Assembly (NCBI RefSeq): GCF_902686445.1
Contig: NC_062218.1
Coordinates: 10,267,015-10,331,014, forward strand
Origin: Sciurus carolinensis
Taxonomy: Eukaryota; Chordata; Mammalia; Rodentia; Sciuridae
Length of the DNA stretch: 64,000 bases
Direction of reading: 5' to 3'
The number at the start of each line of letters is the position of its first letter. The first letter of the stretch is position 1. The notes beneath the pieces were generated by a model. The model saw only the letters and a list, made by a program, of their open reading frames with translations. It was not told where the DNA came from and made no database searches. Position numbers and translations under genes: made by a program. This document shows positions 12,051 through 22,678 of the stretch, one piece after another.

Positions 12051-12361
12051 TATAAACTGGCTTTTTTTTTTTTTCTATCTGCTAACTAGTCAAAACGATG
12101 GTAAAGGGAAAATGAGAGAGCCTGTGTATGGGGATATAATAGCCCTTCTTTGTATGTATACCATTCTATGTAAAAATTCAGAATTAATTTTATTCAAACA
12201 CATGAAACTGATGTGTTAGGTCATAATGAAGGCACCACATTTTTAATGTATTTATTAGTGAATATACCATTGGATTGATTAATTTGAAAGTCACAACAGA
12301 ATGATTGCTAAATCAAAGTAACACAGAAACTTCAATGATATAGAAATTAAGATTATTTGGT
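12051..12361. other. AT-rich, nothing recognised
   Basis: No gene, repeat family or structure identified apart from a T12 run near 12062. Confidence 0.5.
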
Positions 12362-12454
12362 GGGCTGGGGTTGTGGTTCAGTGGTAAAGCGCTTGCCTGG
12401 CACATGCAAGGCACCGGGTAAGATCCTCAGCACCATGTAATAAATACAAAAAGT
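12362..12454 (+). mobile_element. ID SINE
   Basis: GGGCTGGGGTTGTGGTTCAG then TGGTAAAGCGCTTGCCTGGC and GGTAAGATCCTCAGCACC, ending in an A-rich tail. A and B box regions are recognisable. Target-site duplications are not clear. Confidence 0.92.
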
Positions 12455-12697
12455 TATTATGTTCACCTACAACTAAAAATATTTTTAAAAATTTGTTCTT
12501 AAAATTTTTCTACAAGGTTTATGTATTATCATGAAATGACAATAGAAATCATGTAATATTTAAAGCACACCAATAAATTTTTTACTAAAATCGAAGATTA
12601 TAGCTTTTGGAAAATAAGATTTTTCATCAAAATTTAACTGATATTTAAATGTAAGTTGACTTGCTAAAAAACAAAAGAAAAAAAAAAATGAAAAGAA

Positions 12698-12922
12698 GCC
12701 GGGTACTTGGTGCAGACCTGTAATCCCAGGGTCTCCAGAGGCTGAGGCGGGAGGATCGTGAGTTCAAAGTCAGACTCCGTAAAAGCGAGGTGCTAAACAA
12801 TTCAGTGAGACCCTGTCTCTAAATAAAATACAAAAACAAAATAGGGCTGGGGATGTGGCTCAGTGGTCGGATGCCTCTGAGTTTAATCCCCAGTATCAAA
12901 AAAAAAAAAAAAGGGGGGGGGG
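12698..12922 (+). mobile_element. B1-ID composite SINE, full length
   Basis: The B1 half runs from GCCGGGTACTTGGTGC through TGTAATCCCAG, GAGGCTGAGGCGGGAGGATC and GAGACCCTGTCTC. The ID half starts at 12844 (GGGCTGGGGATGTGGCTCAG) and ends GTTTAATCCCCAGTATC. The tail is A15 followed immediately by G10 (12913-12922). This is the best-preserved dimer in the window. Confidence 0.95.
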
Positions 12923-14316
12923 AAGAAATATGAAGAATTACAGAAAAGAATTAAAAATTTACCTTAAAAAGTAAAAGCATAGATATGGCAACTAAAGAGG
13001 AGAAATTAATCAAATAGATAAAATAAAAGAGAAAACTTGAAACAAAAGAAATAACAGATACAGTTTTAAAACTCCTAAAATTGGAAAAGAATAATATGAA
13101 AGAGCAACTTTAGGAAACTGGAACAAAGGTAAAAAAGAGGCAGAAGAAAAAAATAGCACAACAAAGTGACATCAAGACCAACACACACAAATACACAAAC
13201 TGACAGTTAAGATAACGCTACACATTGCTATATGAAAATATTAAATTTAAAAGATGGGACTTTTTCAAAGATGTTATAATTTAAGTTATAAAAATTGCTC
13301 ATATTAAGAGTTACACTTGATTAGACCACTGCACATTATACAAATTTGTTACTCAAGTCTTATCACTTTTGAGACTCAATACTTTAAACATTTACAGGCA
13401 TGTTTAATGAAAACCTCAAGCAAACAAACCAAAAGGATAACAGCATCAACAAATCTCCTGTAAAAATTTAAAAAAGCAGTTCTTCTTAACTCAATTTCTA
13501 TAGCTAGCAAAATATCAACATCAAAAATATACCATTAAAATTCAATTAAAATGTAAATTATAAAGTAATATCATTTTTGTGTACACACACACATAAAAAT
13601 TTTGAATAGTAACTTTTTCTGATGATGAAAATGTTAATTACCTTGATTAACACTTGCCTGTTGATCACTTTACAGTATATATGCATATTAAAATATCAAA
13701 TTGTATACTTTAAAGACATGCAATTTTTGTTTATCAATTGTACTTCAATAAATAAAAGTGAAAATATTCTAAATAAGATAAAAACAAATCTAACAACACA
13801 TTTTAAACCAAATTCCATGATTATCATGATTTACAATAGCCCTTCAAGTATGCTTTAATGTTAGATCATTATATCAGCAGACTGAAGTAGCAAAATCAAA
13901 TGCTCATTTCTGTAGAATCATAAAAGGGTGAAAAGCATTTCATGAATTCAGATTTAAGAAAATTTAGTTAACTGGAACAAAATAAAACTCCATTAATATC
14001 GTCTCTTAAAATCTTATTCACTGTACCCTTTGATGAAAATTATTTTAATCATGGAAGTGAAGCAAAAGGAGGGTTATAAATCTTTTCAATTTCATTGATA
14101 CATTTAAAGATTATTGTATTATGAAGAAGGTACAAATGTTTAATTTTGTTATTTGCTTATTGCTTAAACCCTAGACATTCTGAAATTCCCTGTTCACTCA
14201 TAAATTACTGCTTGTAGAAAAAGTAGTCCTAAATGTTATGATTTTTTGGTCTAGGGCATGACCCATTAGCCCAGGTTTTTTTACATTTGCATATTTATTT
14301 TAGTTTTCCCTGATTT
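12923..14316. other. Very AT-rich sequence, possible old L1 remnants
   Basis: No gene recognised. The adenine-rich part to about 13200 could be degraded L1, but no diagnostic block was found. The 78-codon plus frame at 13622 is AT-driven and not credible as a gene. Confidence 0.4.
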
Positions 14317-14384
14317 TATACATATACATATACATATACATACATACATATATATATATATACTTATATATATACATATATATG
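14317..14384. repeat. TACA/TATA microsatellite
   Basis: Compound run of CATA, TACA and TATA units, about 65 bases. Confidence 0.93.
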
Positions 14385-15297
14385 ATTCAACTGTAAGCTT
14401 ATAATTGTGTTCATTTATAAATAAGCAAGCTTAAGAAAATAGAAATGAAAAATTAAAAAAGATATGATACGTTAAGTGTCATTTTGCAATATTCAGGTCC
14501 CCCTTTCCTCCTGACAAACATAAAAAAGAACCCAGTGATTCAACTTGTATTTATTATGTCTTGAAAATTTGGAAGTCTGTCATGAAGTTTCATTCAGAGT
14601 TTTTCCTCATTAGCTGTGACTGTCAAAAGTGAAATAGCCTACCTGTTTTCTAATATATCTTGAAACCAGTGATGATTTAAGTCAATGAACTTCATTCTTT
14701 AACAGAAATGTTTCCTTCATCCCTTAGTTCATTCTACATGCTTGGATTACACACTGTATTACACACTATTCTTACATCAGACACGTCTGTCAATATGATG
14801 GTCAACTGCAGATACCTCATTTAAAAGGAGTACTGTCCAATTCATCATGTTGGTAAAGATGATCTATTCAGAAAGTTGGTGAACTCCTATTGGAAAAATT
14901 GGTGAATGATCAGTTAAAAATTGTTTAAACCACCAACACAAAAGCTCAGACCTGAAGCCTAGGAATCATGTGTGACTTCACCAACTCCATTCCCCCTAAT
15001 GGCCATTTCCAAGCGCTCAATATTTCTTACAGTTTTTCACTGAAATTCTATAAGGTTTTATCTGTTCTAGTCAGGGAAACCCACTGGGTTTTCTCAAAAA
15101 AGTTAGACCTATAACGATTAGAAGGTCTTTAAATAATATGCGTTTCTTATGCTATTACCTTACTTAATAAAGACACAACAAAGTTAAATAAGCAAGAAAA
15201 AAATCCAGATTGTAATAGTATGTAAAATAACAAAAATAAATTAAAACATCTAGCTCTTTAATGATAATATCTACCTTTATGATCCTCAAAATGCAGG
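14385..15297. other. AT-rich single-copy sequence
   Basis: No gene or repeat recognised. Base composition is even, with no structure beyond short A/T runs. Confidence 0.5.
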
Positions 15298-15312
15298 CCA
15301 TGGAAGATTTCT
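15298..15312. repeat. Left TSD of the ID-plus-tail insertion
   Basis: CCATGGAAGATTTCT, repeated exactly at 15463-15477. Confidence 0.92.
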
Positions 15313-15462
15313 TTTTAAATTTTGTTATTTGGTTGCAGATGGGCATAATACTTTTATTTTATTTTATTTTATTTTATTTTATTTTTACTTGTTGCTGAAG
15401 ATCCAACCCAGTGCCTCACACATACTAGGCAAGCACTCTGTCACTGAGCCACAAGCCCAGCC
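15313..15462 (-). mobile_element. ID SINE with (AAAAT)n tail and extra 3' unique sequence
   Basis: Read on the minus strand: an ID body (GGCTGGGCTTGTGGCTCAGT to GTTGGATCTTCAGCAAC), an A-rich tail built of AAAAT/AAAATA units (15357-15386), and then about 40 further bases of non-repeat sequence (GTATTATGCCCATCTGCAAC onwards, ending A-rich). Perfect 15-bp TSDs lie outside the extra sequence, so all three parts entered in one event. The tripartite order (ID body, A-rich, unique 3' end) is that of BC1 RNA, though the unique part is not recognised as BC1's. Confidence 0.85.
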
Positions 15463-15477
15463 CCATGGAAGATTTCT
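15463..15477. repeat. Right TSD of the ID-plus-tail insertion
   Basis: CCATGGAAGATTTCT, exact match to 15298-15312. Confidence 0.92.
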
Positions 15478-17046
15478 GCCCCTCAAAATTTCATTAATGC
15501 CCAACTAGATAGAAATTAGGAAAAAAATTTTAGAATTGTATAGAAATTTTATATTGTGATGGTTTGTTTTGTTTTACAAAAGTATCTGGCTGGACAGATA
15601 AAGGTAGAAAAAAGTAAGAAAAAATAGACTGGTATTTTACCAAATACATTTTAAAAAGCATGATCTAGTTTAGAGAATTATAAAAGTTAGTTAGATATAC
15701 AAAAAAGTGCAAGTTCAATGTGTTTTAAATGTTACCTATTTAATAAATATATATTATGGCACTCAGTCTCACTTGTGGTGATAACAACTTTAGCACCTTC
15801 ATTTGAAAATGGAGAAACATTAGAAAACCACCAGTCAGATAAGAATTTCCAAGTGCATCAGAGATGGGCTCATAAAATCACTAAATTTCCTTCCAATTTT
15901 TCGTGTGTGCCAAAAGATCATTTCTAGGCTATATTCTCATTTATTTTCCTTAGTTTCTTCCTAAGTGATAAAATTTGCCTTAAGAGATGCTTTAATTAAG
16001 GCACATGGTAACTGCATATGTGGTGGACAGTGATGGCATGCAATTTAAGTATATTGTTTATTTTTTCCAGAAAGGCATTTGTGATTTGATGATGTTTCTG
16101 AGTGTTCAATACCATGACCCAATGTTTTCACCTTTCTAATGAGAAAATTCACGGGTGAAATCACCAGATTTGTCACATAGACACCAGTTCATCACGAACT
16201 GTATTGACATGGGTCAGGAAACAAATCATTTTCACATTCTTCTTCAGAACTGTCAGAAAATGGAAATGTCTGCCCTCTAATAAGAAGATATACATTTAGT
16301 AAGTGTTCATAGGGAATAATCTTAATAGATTTCACTTTTGGATTATGCTTTTCCAGAGGTTTATATTTTCCCATTACATTTTGCTAATTTTAGTTTGAAT
16401 TGCTCTTGTTCCCTCCAGCTTTTATTTATTTTTTTCTTACTGTTGGAAAATGAATCCAGCTCTGTTCTTGCCCTCGGTACCAGGAATGATAATGCAACAC
16501 ATCATCAGAGAAGTGCCTCTTACTGTCTCAAAGGCATTTCTTTTCTGATTAAAACTAAAGGTAGTGAGATTTGTTTCCTTTTAAATGAAAATGATGTTTT
16601 CTATCTTGAATCTTGATCATAATGGGAAAATGGGGCCATTATTCATTATAAATGCGCTATTTTATAGTAATCGAAACAACAGTGAGGTTTTCAGGGCTAA
16701 AATCATGTCACATGTTTTGAGAAAGGTCAGTGTTTACATGAAAAGTAAGATTTTTAAAAATATGGACTTTTAATGCATGTTGCTGAATTAATGAAGAAAG
16801 GTTTACAGGCATTCACTGCATGCACAGATGTTTTAGGAGGGCATACAAACTTATTAAAGGTGTCACCCATCACTTAGTAAAACAAGAATTTTTTTATTTC
16901 AATATTGTTTTATTTCAATATTCAAAATTCTTCAATATTTTTATTGAAGTGAAAATCGATTATGCAGAGTCTTAGATATGTTCATAGAAAGTGCATGCTA
17001 TCAGTTAGTAAGAGAGGGAAATCAAGGTGGGGATAGGTAGGGAAAC
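15478..17046. other. AT-rich single-copy sequence
   Basis: No gene recognised. Around 16887-16945 the unit TTTATTTCAATATT is repeated with a nearby short hairpin (CTTCAATA..TATTGAAG). Open frames of 60 to 92 codons here overlap on both strands and show no domains. Confidence 0.45.
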
Positions 17047-17492
17047 TGTTATGGTTTGGACGTGAGGTGTCCTCCTAAAGCTCATGTGTGAGACAAGGTA
17101 AGAAGGTTCAGAGGAGAGTTGATAGGGTTTTAACAGTCTTAACTCAAGCAATGATTTAATCCTCTATTAAGGATTAACTGAGTGGTAACTGAAGTGGTGT
17201 GGTGTGACTGGAGGGGACTGGAATTAGGACGTGGTTTTGGGGTATACATTTTGTATCTGGAGAGTGGACTCTCTCTCTTTCTGCTTCCTGATCACCATGA
17301 TGTGAGCTGCTTCCCTCTGCCACCCTCTCCCACCATGATGTTCAGCCTCACCTTGAGCCCCGAGGAATGAAGTCTGCCTTCTATGCACTAAGACCTCTGA
17401 AACCATGAGCCCTCAAATGAACTTTTCTTCCTCTACAATTGTTCTGGTCAGATCCTATTTTAGTCACAGCAATGAAGAAGCTGACTAAAACA
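17047..17492 (+). mobile_element. MaLR-like solo LTR
   Basis: Runs from TGTTATGGTTTGGACGTGAG to AGAAGCTGACTAAAACA, with TG..CA ends. Internal landmarks are GGATTAACTGAGTGGTAACTG, the CACCATGATGTTCAGCCTCA block and ACCTCTGAAACCATGAGCCC. About 446 bases. The same landmarks recur at 18638, 46002 and 59118. The open frames at 17182-17406 lie inside this LTR and are not genes. Confidence 0.75.
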
Positions 17493-17517
17493 GAAGGCTT
17501 TGTAGAGGATAAAGGTT

Positions 17518-17611
17518 TGAAAAAATGGGTTAAATGTATAAAGGAAAAGGATTTTAGTCAAAGGAAGGATTTGAGATAACATATCAAAACGGAATGCCTT
17601 GGTTATAAGAT
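17518..17611 (+). repeat. Inverted repeat, arm 1
   Basis: The reverse complement of these 94 bases recurs at 18151-18244 with roughly 87% identity, for example CCTTTGACTAAAATC and TTTTGATATGTT. It lies just after the MaLR-like LTR. Confidence 0.8.
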
Positions 17612-18077
17612 GTTAACAGGCAATATCCTGGGTGATAAAGATCTACATTAGGGGTGCCTAAAGATTCTACTTTACATCCAAACACTTACCTTTCCTATAT
17701 ATACTTATTCTACTCCTTCAGTAAGACAAAAATGCATATAAAGAAAAATTTGAAAATAAAGTGTCAAATTTAATCTTGCAAATTACTGACTTAACTGTGA
17801 ATTTTGGGTATAAAACAAGAAGTGGTGTAACTGGGTCAAATGGTGGGTCCATTCCAAGTTATCTGAGGAATCCCCATACTGATTTTCCAGAGTAGTTGTA
17901 CCAATTAACTGCAAATTTTAATCAGTACAATTGGTGGAGATAATAAAAGCACCTATAACGTTTGAGTGTTTGTCATAAGCTTACATAGGTATCTTATTTG
18001 ATACTCCACAAATTTTTACCTTTGTTGCTGTTATATTTTTCCTTTTTGCTACATTTTTCATGTAGGTGGAAAGTTAA
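17612..18077. other. AT-rich sequence with an L1 scrap
   Basis: 17825-17935 (GTGTAACTGGGTCAAATGG..ATTCCAAGTTATCTGAGGAA..CCAGAGTAGTTGTACCAAT) is antisense to the L1 ORF2 C-terminal region, as in the L1 at 59516. The rest is unassigned. Confidence 0.55.
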
Positions 18078-18440
18078 GCTGGGTATAGTGGTGCATACTT
18101 GTAATCCCAGCAACTTGGTAGAAAGCAGGAGGTTATAGGTGCTTTTAATAATCTCTTATAACCCAGGTATTCCATTTTGATATGTTCATCTCAGATGCTT
18201 CCTTTGACTAAAATCTTTTCCCTTTATACATTTTATCCTTTTTACTTCTTCTTCTTGAGGCAGGAGGCTTATAAGTTTGAGAACAGTCTCATCAACTTAG
18301 TAAAGCCCTTAGCAACTTAGCAAGACCCTGTCTCTAAAAAATAAGAAGGGCCAAGGATGTGGATCAGTGGTAACACACACCTGGGTTCAATCCCTGCCCC
18401 CCCCCCAAAAAAAAAAGAAAAAAAAAAAGAAGAAAGAAAA
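18078..18440 (+). mobile_element. B1-ID composite SINE interrupted by a 122-base insertion
   Basis: The B1 half starts GCTGGGTATAGTGGTGCATA and breaks after GCAGGAGGTTATA (18125-18137). It resumes at 18260 with GCAGGAGGCTTATA, then GAGACC-like and AAGACCCTGTCTC blocks. The ID half follows (GGGCCAAGGATGTGGATCAG to GGGTTCAATCCCTG), then C10 and a long A-rich tail. The insert 18138-18259 carries arm 2 of the inverted repeat. Confidence 0.85.
18151..18244 (-). repeat. Inverted repeat, arm 2, inside a SINE
   Basis: Reverse-complement partner of 17518-17611. The insert carrying it is flanked by near-identical 13/14-base repeats (GCAGGAGGTTATA and GCAGGAGGCTTATA), which look like a TSD within the B1 body. 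Confidence 0.8.
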
Positions 18441-18454
18441 TTCATCAGTGTGTT

Positions 18455-18637
18455 TTTACTGACCGTTACCACAATCTAATTTTCAAATATTTCTATCACT
18501 CCAAAAGGAAATCCTGTATCTGTGTCCTCTAGCAGTTATTTACCATTTTCCACTAAACCCCTCAGTCCTAAGTAACCTCTGTATCCATAGATCTTCCTAT
18601 TCTAGTCATTTTACATAAATTAAATAATATAATATTA
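18455..18637 (-). mobile_element. Old L1 3' UTR, first part
   Basis: Antisense L1M-type 3' UTR (the landmarks GATTGTGGTAACGGTCAGTA, AAAATGACTAGAATAGGAAG on the minus strand). It continues at 19000-19185 beyond an inserted MaLR-like LTR. Confidence 0.6.
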
Positions 18638-18999
18638 TTATGGTTTAACACTTGAGATGTCCCCCAAAAGTTCATATGTGAGACAATGCAAGCAAGTTTA
18701 GAGGTGAAATGATTGTGTTTTTACCTAATCAGTGTATTAATCCACTTGAATGGATTAACGGAGTGGTAACTGTAGGTAGGTAGACAGGTTGTGGCTGGAG
18801 GAGGTACCACATCTTGAACTGCTTTCCTCCACCACACTCTTCCACCATGATGTTCTTCTTTACCTTGGACCCAGGGCTCCAAAGTCAGCTGTCTCTCGAC
18901 TGAGATCTCTGAAACCATGAGTCAAATAATTTTTTCCTCTTCTACAATTGTTCTTGTCGGGTCTGTTGGTCAAAGTGGTGACAAAGCTAATTAAAACCA
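18638..18999 (+). mobile_element. MaLR-like solo LTR inserted in an L1
   Basis: From TTATGGTTTAACACTTGAGA to GCTAATTAAAACCA, with the shared landmarks GTCCCCCAAAAGTTCATATG, GGATTAACGGAGTGGTAACTG and ACCTCTGAAACCATGAG-like text near 18905-18918. It splits an older minus-strand L1 fragment, so it is younger than that L1. Confidence 0.7.
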
Positions 19000-19185
19000 A
19001 GGTCTTTTATGAGTAGCTACTTTCACGTAGCATAATATTTTTGAGGTTTGTCCTTGTTGTAGCATGAATCGTCCTTTCATTATTTGATATTGTTTAATAT
19101 TACATGGTGCAAATATACCATATTTATCATTTTCAACTGAAAGACATTTAGATTGTTTCTGCTTTTTGATTATTATGAATAACAC
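19000..19185 (-). mobile_element. Old L1 3' region, second part
   Basis: On the minus strand this carries the end of ORF2 (TTATTCATAATAATC..CAATCTAAATGTC, then GCTACAACAAGGACAAACC and TTATGCTACGTGAAAG). It joins 18455-18637 once the LTR is removed. Confidence 0.6.
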
Positions 19186-19197
19186 TGTGGATAAGCC

Positions 19198-19500
19198 TGA
19201 AGATGTTACGCTGAGATAGCCTCAGAAAGATAAATACTGCATGATTTCATTTGTATGAGATATCTATAACAGGTTCATGGAGTCTGGGGGTAGTGGTCTT
19301 TGAGGGCTGGTGAAGACAGGGAAATCAAGAGCAACTTTTTGATGGCCATAGTTTCAATTAGACAATCTAAGTTGAATAGGCTCTGGAGATCTGCTTTACA
19401 AATATAGTCAGCAACACTGTAGCTAAGTAAGAACACACTTAAATTTGTTAAGAAAGTAGACCTTCCATTAAGTGTTCTAAAATAAAATATTTTTGAAAAA
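19198..19500 (+). mobile_element. Old L1 3' UTR in head-to-head contact with the previous L1
   Basis: Plus-strand L1M-type 3' UTR landmarks: AGAAAGATAAATACTGCATG, GGTAGTGGTCTTTGAGGGCTGG, AGATCTGCTTTACAAATATAG, AACACTGTAGCTAAG. The 130-codon minus frame at 19275-19667 is largely antisense to it and is not a gene. Confidence 0.6.
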
Positions 19501-20100
19501 GAGACTTTTCCATATGTCCACATGAACACTTTTACTTGCATGCTTATCACTGCTAAGTGCTTATTTAACACAATATGACAGAGCAGTGGCAGAGTCAGTA
19601 AAAGCAGTATTGTGGGCTTTAGGGAAATTGATAAAGAAAAGACTGATGGGAAAGTTCTTGAACACAAAGCTTTCCCCGCCTGTTCCTACAATGAGAATCT
19701 GTTTCATGGTGAAACAATTGCTGCTGAAAGGAGATTCTAGAAAATTCACTAACATGTCTCATAAGATCTTAGGCCACTGGCTAGAAATTTTTTTTTTCCA
19801 TCCAGAATAACAAAAAGAATAATTTTCCTCTCATGAGAGAAATAACTACTCAATGACTTAATTATTACGTGTGGGTAAATAAGATTGTTGGAACTACTTG
19901 TCGTACATTTTACACAAGTATTGAAGTATCATAGCATGTGCCCAAATATATACAGCTCTCATGTGTTATGAAAAACTGAAGTTAGAAAGTAAAGTGAGAA
20001 GAGTACTGCTTTTTAAAAAATCTTGATCATGGTCATACCAAAAAAATAACATCCACATATATATAAGCTGGCAGTGTCTACTTATATTTATAAAATTCTA
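19501..20100. other. AT-rich single-copy sequence
   Basis: No gene recognised. The 74-codon plus frame at 19586-19810 and the minus frame at 19561-19755 overlap and neither matches a family I know. Confidence 0.4.
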
Positions 20101-20147
20101 TAATAAGTTCCTAGAAAGAAAATTAAAAATAAATAATAAGTTCCTAG
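20101..20147. repeat. 14-bp direct repeats around an A-rich 19-mer
   Basis: TAATAAGTTCCTAG occurs at 20101-20114 and again at 20134-20147, separated only by AAAGAAAATTAAAAATAAA. The layout is that of a TSD around a bare A-rich tail. Confidence 0.8.
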
Positions 20148-22510
20148 GTCCTTCATGTTTTTATGTTAAACTTTTCCTCATGGATAGGTAGAAATATTTA
20201 CCATTATTTCCAAGAGTAAAACCAGCTAAAAATTAATGTTTTCTGAATGTGTGGTATATATTGAGATGTGCACATTCAAATAAGGTGTTAGAAAGCACAT
20301 ATCTCATGATGAACCCTTCTAGTTGTGGTCTTGAGTCAAATGGAAGAAAACTGATCCTGATCCATGATGTTGGCTCTTTCTTTAAAAAGTGCCACAATTT
20401 GTGCTAAAATTAAAAAAAAAAAATGTGGTTTAATTTTTTAATTTGAAAATTCTTTTTTTTCCCAGGGTTTAGTTGGTTATTTTCTATAGTTCTTCTAACT
20501 CTAAATTTCTGTAATATTATCCCAATGACCCATGGATAAATATTAAAACCAGGTGTAATTATTTATCTATCTAATACTTATATGTATATAAAACATTTAG
20601 TTGTTGAAGAATTCAGCTAGATAGTTTTGCCTTGAGTTCTATTTATAAGCTGGTTTTCATGAGCACATATAGACATGATAATGCATCAGCGGTTGCTGAT
20701 TAAAAGTCTGTAATGACAAATGCCAATGTGTTTTAATTGCTTGAGCAAATGAACAGAAAGAAAACCGAAGTCCCATGTTCCCATTGTGCCACTCCTTGAT
20801 AACACGTCGGGAATCTGATATTGCATGCCACACATAGGTTGTGATTCTTGGCTATAAATATTATGGTTACTATGCTAGTGAGGGTGAATAAGTGCATCAA
20901 GGAGGTAGAAAGTCTTTAGTCTGCCTTTGGAAGTCATTAAATGAATTTTCTAGTGCCAGATCTGCCTACCACATAATTTTTTTGGCAACATTGAATATGT
21001 TTTACATTTCTTCTCTATTTATTGATAGGATGAACCCAACTGAGTCTCAGTTCTGAGAGACTAAAAGAATCAAAACTCATATTTAAATTTTGCTACAAAC
21101 AAGAAGAACTGGGTAAAATGCATGGACAAGTCACAGGAGAAGGGAGATTTTCCATATATTTTATAATTCCTGATCGGCCAGAGATTCATCTTCTAATTTT
21201 ATATAAGAGCCAATAACTCATTTTGTAATTCTCATCCACTCTGTAGCTTTATAGACTTCTTGAACTTTTCCTCCCTGAAAGCAATTCAATAATTGTAATA
21301 TTTAGTGTTAAGTTTTGAAAATAGTCACTTTTGAATTCCAGTCACTTTTGGGCAAAATATTGGAGTGCATTTTTCATATCTCCAAAAAGCATTTCATACA
21401 TTTGCTGCTGTTCAAATTTTAACTTCTCTAAAAGCTATCACTTTATGTTGTGATAATATTTAGAAATATAGCCTTTTAAATGTGGTCTTCTTTACCGCCA
21501 GGCAAATACAATTCCAAGAGAATTTATTTGTCAGGGACCTGACTCCAGTTCAATTAATGGAATTGTGGTTCTTGCTGTTTTGGAACTGTAATATTGCTTT
21601 TAATGTTCATAACATTAATCTTACTTTACCATAATTTAAAGTTGTTTTGGAACCTAACGAAGTTGGAGGAAATTGAAGTGTACTGAGGGCCAATGATTTT
21701 GGTTAAAGTCTGGTCTTCACTAATTATTAACTGTGCAGCCTGTGGTAGACCATTGGGTTCTCACTATAAATAATGCATGAATAATTCAGTGCCCAAACCT
21801 GTAAGCTATATTAAAATTTTAGAATAGAATCAGTTCTGAGTAGTAGATATGAAGTTTACAGAATGCATGATAATCGAGTTATAACTGAAGCACTATAGAT
21901 CCTCCTCTAATGCAACGTGTCCAATTGAGTGCATGAATCACATCATATCGTATCAACAATTTCCAAGGTATTGTAGGGGATTGAAAGGGAAGCACCTGCA
22001 CCTTCATGCACAAGTGTATGTGCACACACACATACACACACTTACCCCTGATGATAAGTTGATAAATGACATGAAGCAATTCCCCACCTAGTTACAGGTT
22101 GAAAGATGAGACTCAAAAGGCCCTCTGGAATCCTGTGCTAGGACATTAACGTGGGTAGCACAGCAGACCACATGCTAAGGGGTTTTGAGGTGGAGGAAAT
22201 TTCTGTGGGTCGTAGAGTGTCTCTGGTAATGCTGTAGAAATATTTGAAGAATAGGCAGAGTTGTTTGTTTGCAAATTGACTTGGGTCCTTCTGTTCTTAC
22301 TTCCCATCAATCTCGATTTTTCATTCTGATGTCCAAGCTTTCTGATCACTCATGGTCCTATGCCTCACTTCCTACATTTACCAGTCTCTGTTCTGTGTCC
22401 ATTGTATACAGGATCTTCCAAGTTGACCCAAGAAAATATCCTTGCTTTTCCTCCCCCACTTGCTTACTTGCTTACCCTTAGACCTTACCCTCTTCCGTCA
22501 TCTGAGCACT
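20148..22510. other. Repeat-free stretch, candidate conserved noncoding sequence
   Basis: No interspersed repeat recognised over more than 2 kb. 20640-20860 and 21480-21760 have high-complexity text with several homeodomain-type TAATTG/TTAATTG and TGATTAA cores. No open frame of note. Confidence 0.3.
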
Positions 22511-22678
22511 GTTTACTGTTTTGTTATGTGCTGCATAGTACTCCAAGCATTTGCAGTAGATTCTATGACATGCAGATCAAGGCAGTGAGGAAAAGGAAAG
22601 CTAAAGGACTGTTCTAAGATGACAGACACACTTGATAGCAGAGCTAGAGTTTGAACCCATTCAGACAGAATCAAGCTT
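22511..22678 (+). mobile_element. MIR SINE fragment
   Basis: Plus-strand MIR order: GTGCTGCATAGTACTCCAAGC, then AAGGCAGTGAGGAAAAG.., GATAGCAGAGCTAGAGTTTG and AACCCATTCAGACAG. MIR is an ancient mammalian SINE; this copy is degraded. Confidence 0.65.

Noticed and set aside
11863..12219. 118-codon plus frame across the GC-richer patch
   Set aside because: It changes composition sharply at a T-run and overlaps an equally plausible minus frame; no family similarity.
17182..17406. Overlapping 60-62-codon frames on both strands
   Set aside because: They lie inside a MaLR-like LTR and recur in part in the related LTR at 18638.
19275..19667. 130-codon minus-strand open frame, the longest in the window
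   Set aside because: Its 3' half is antisense to an old L1 3' UTR, it shows no domain, and it overlaps other long frames on both strands.
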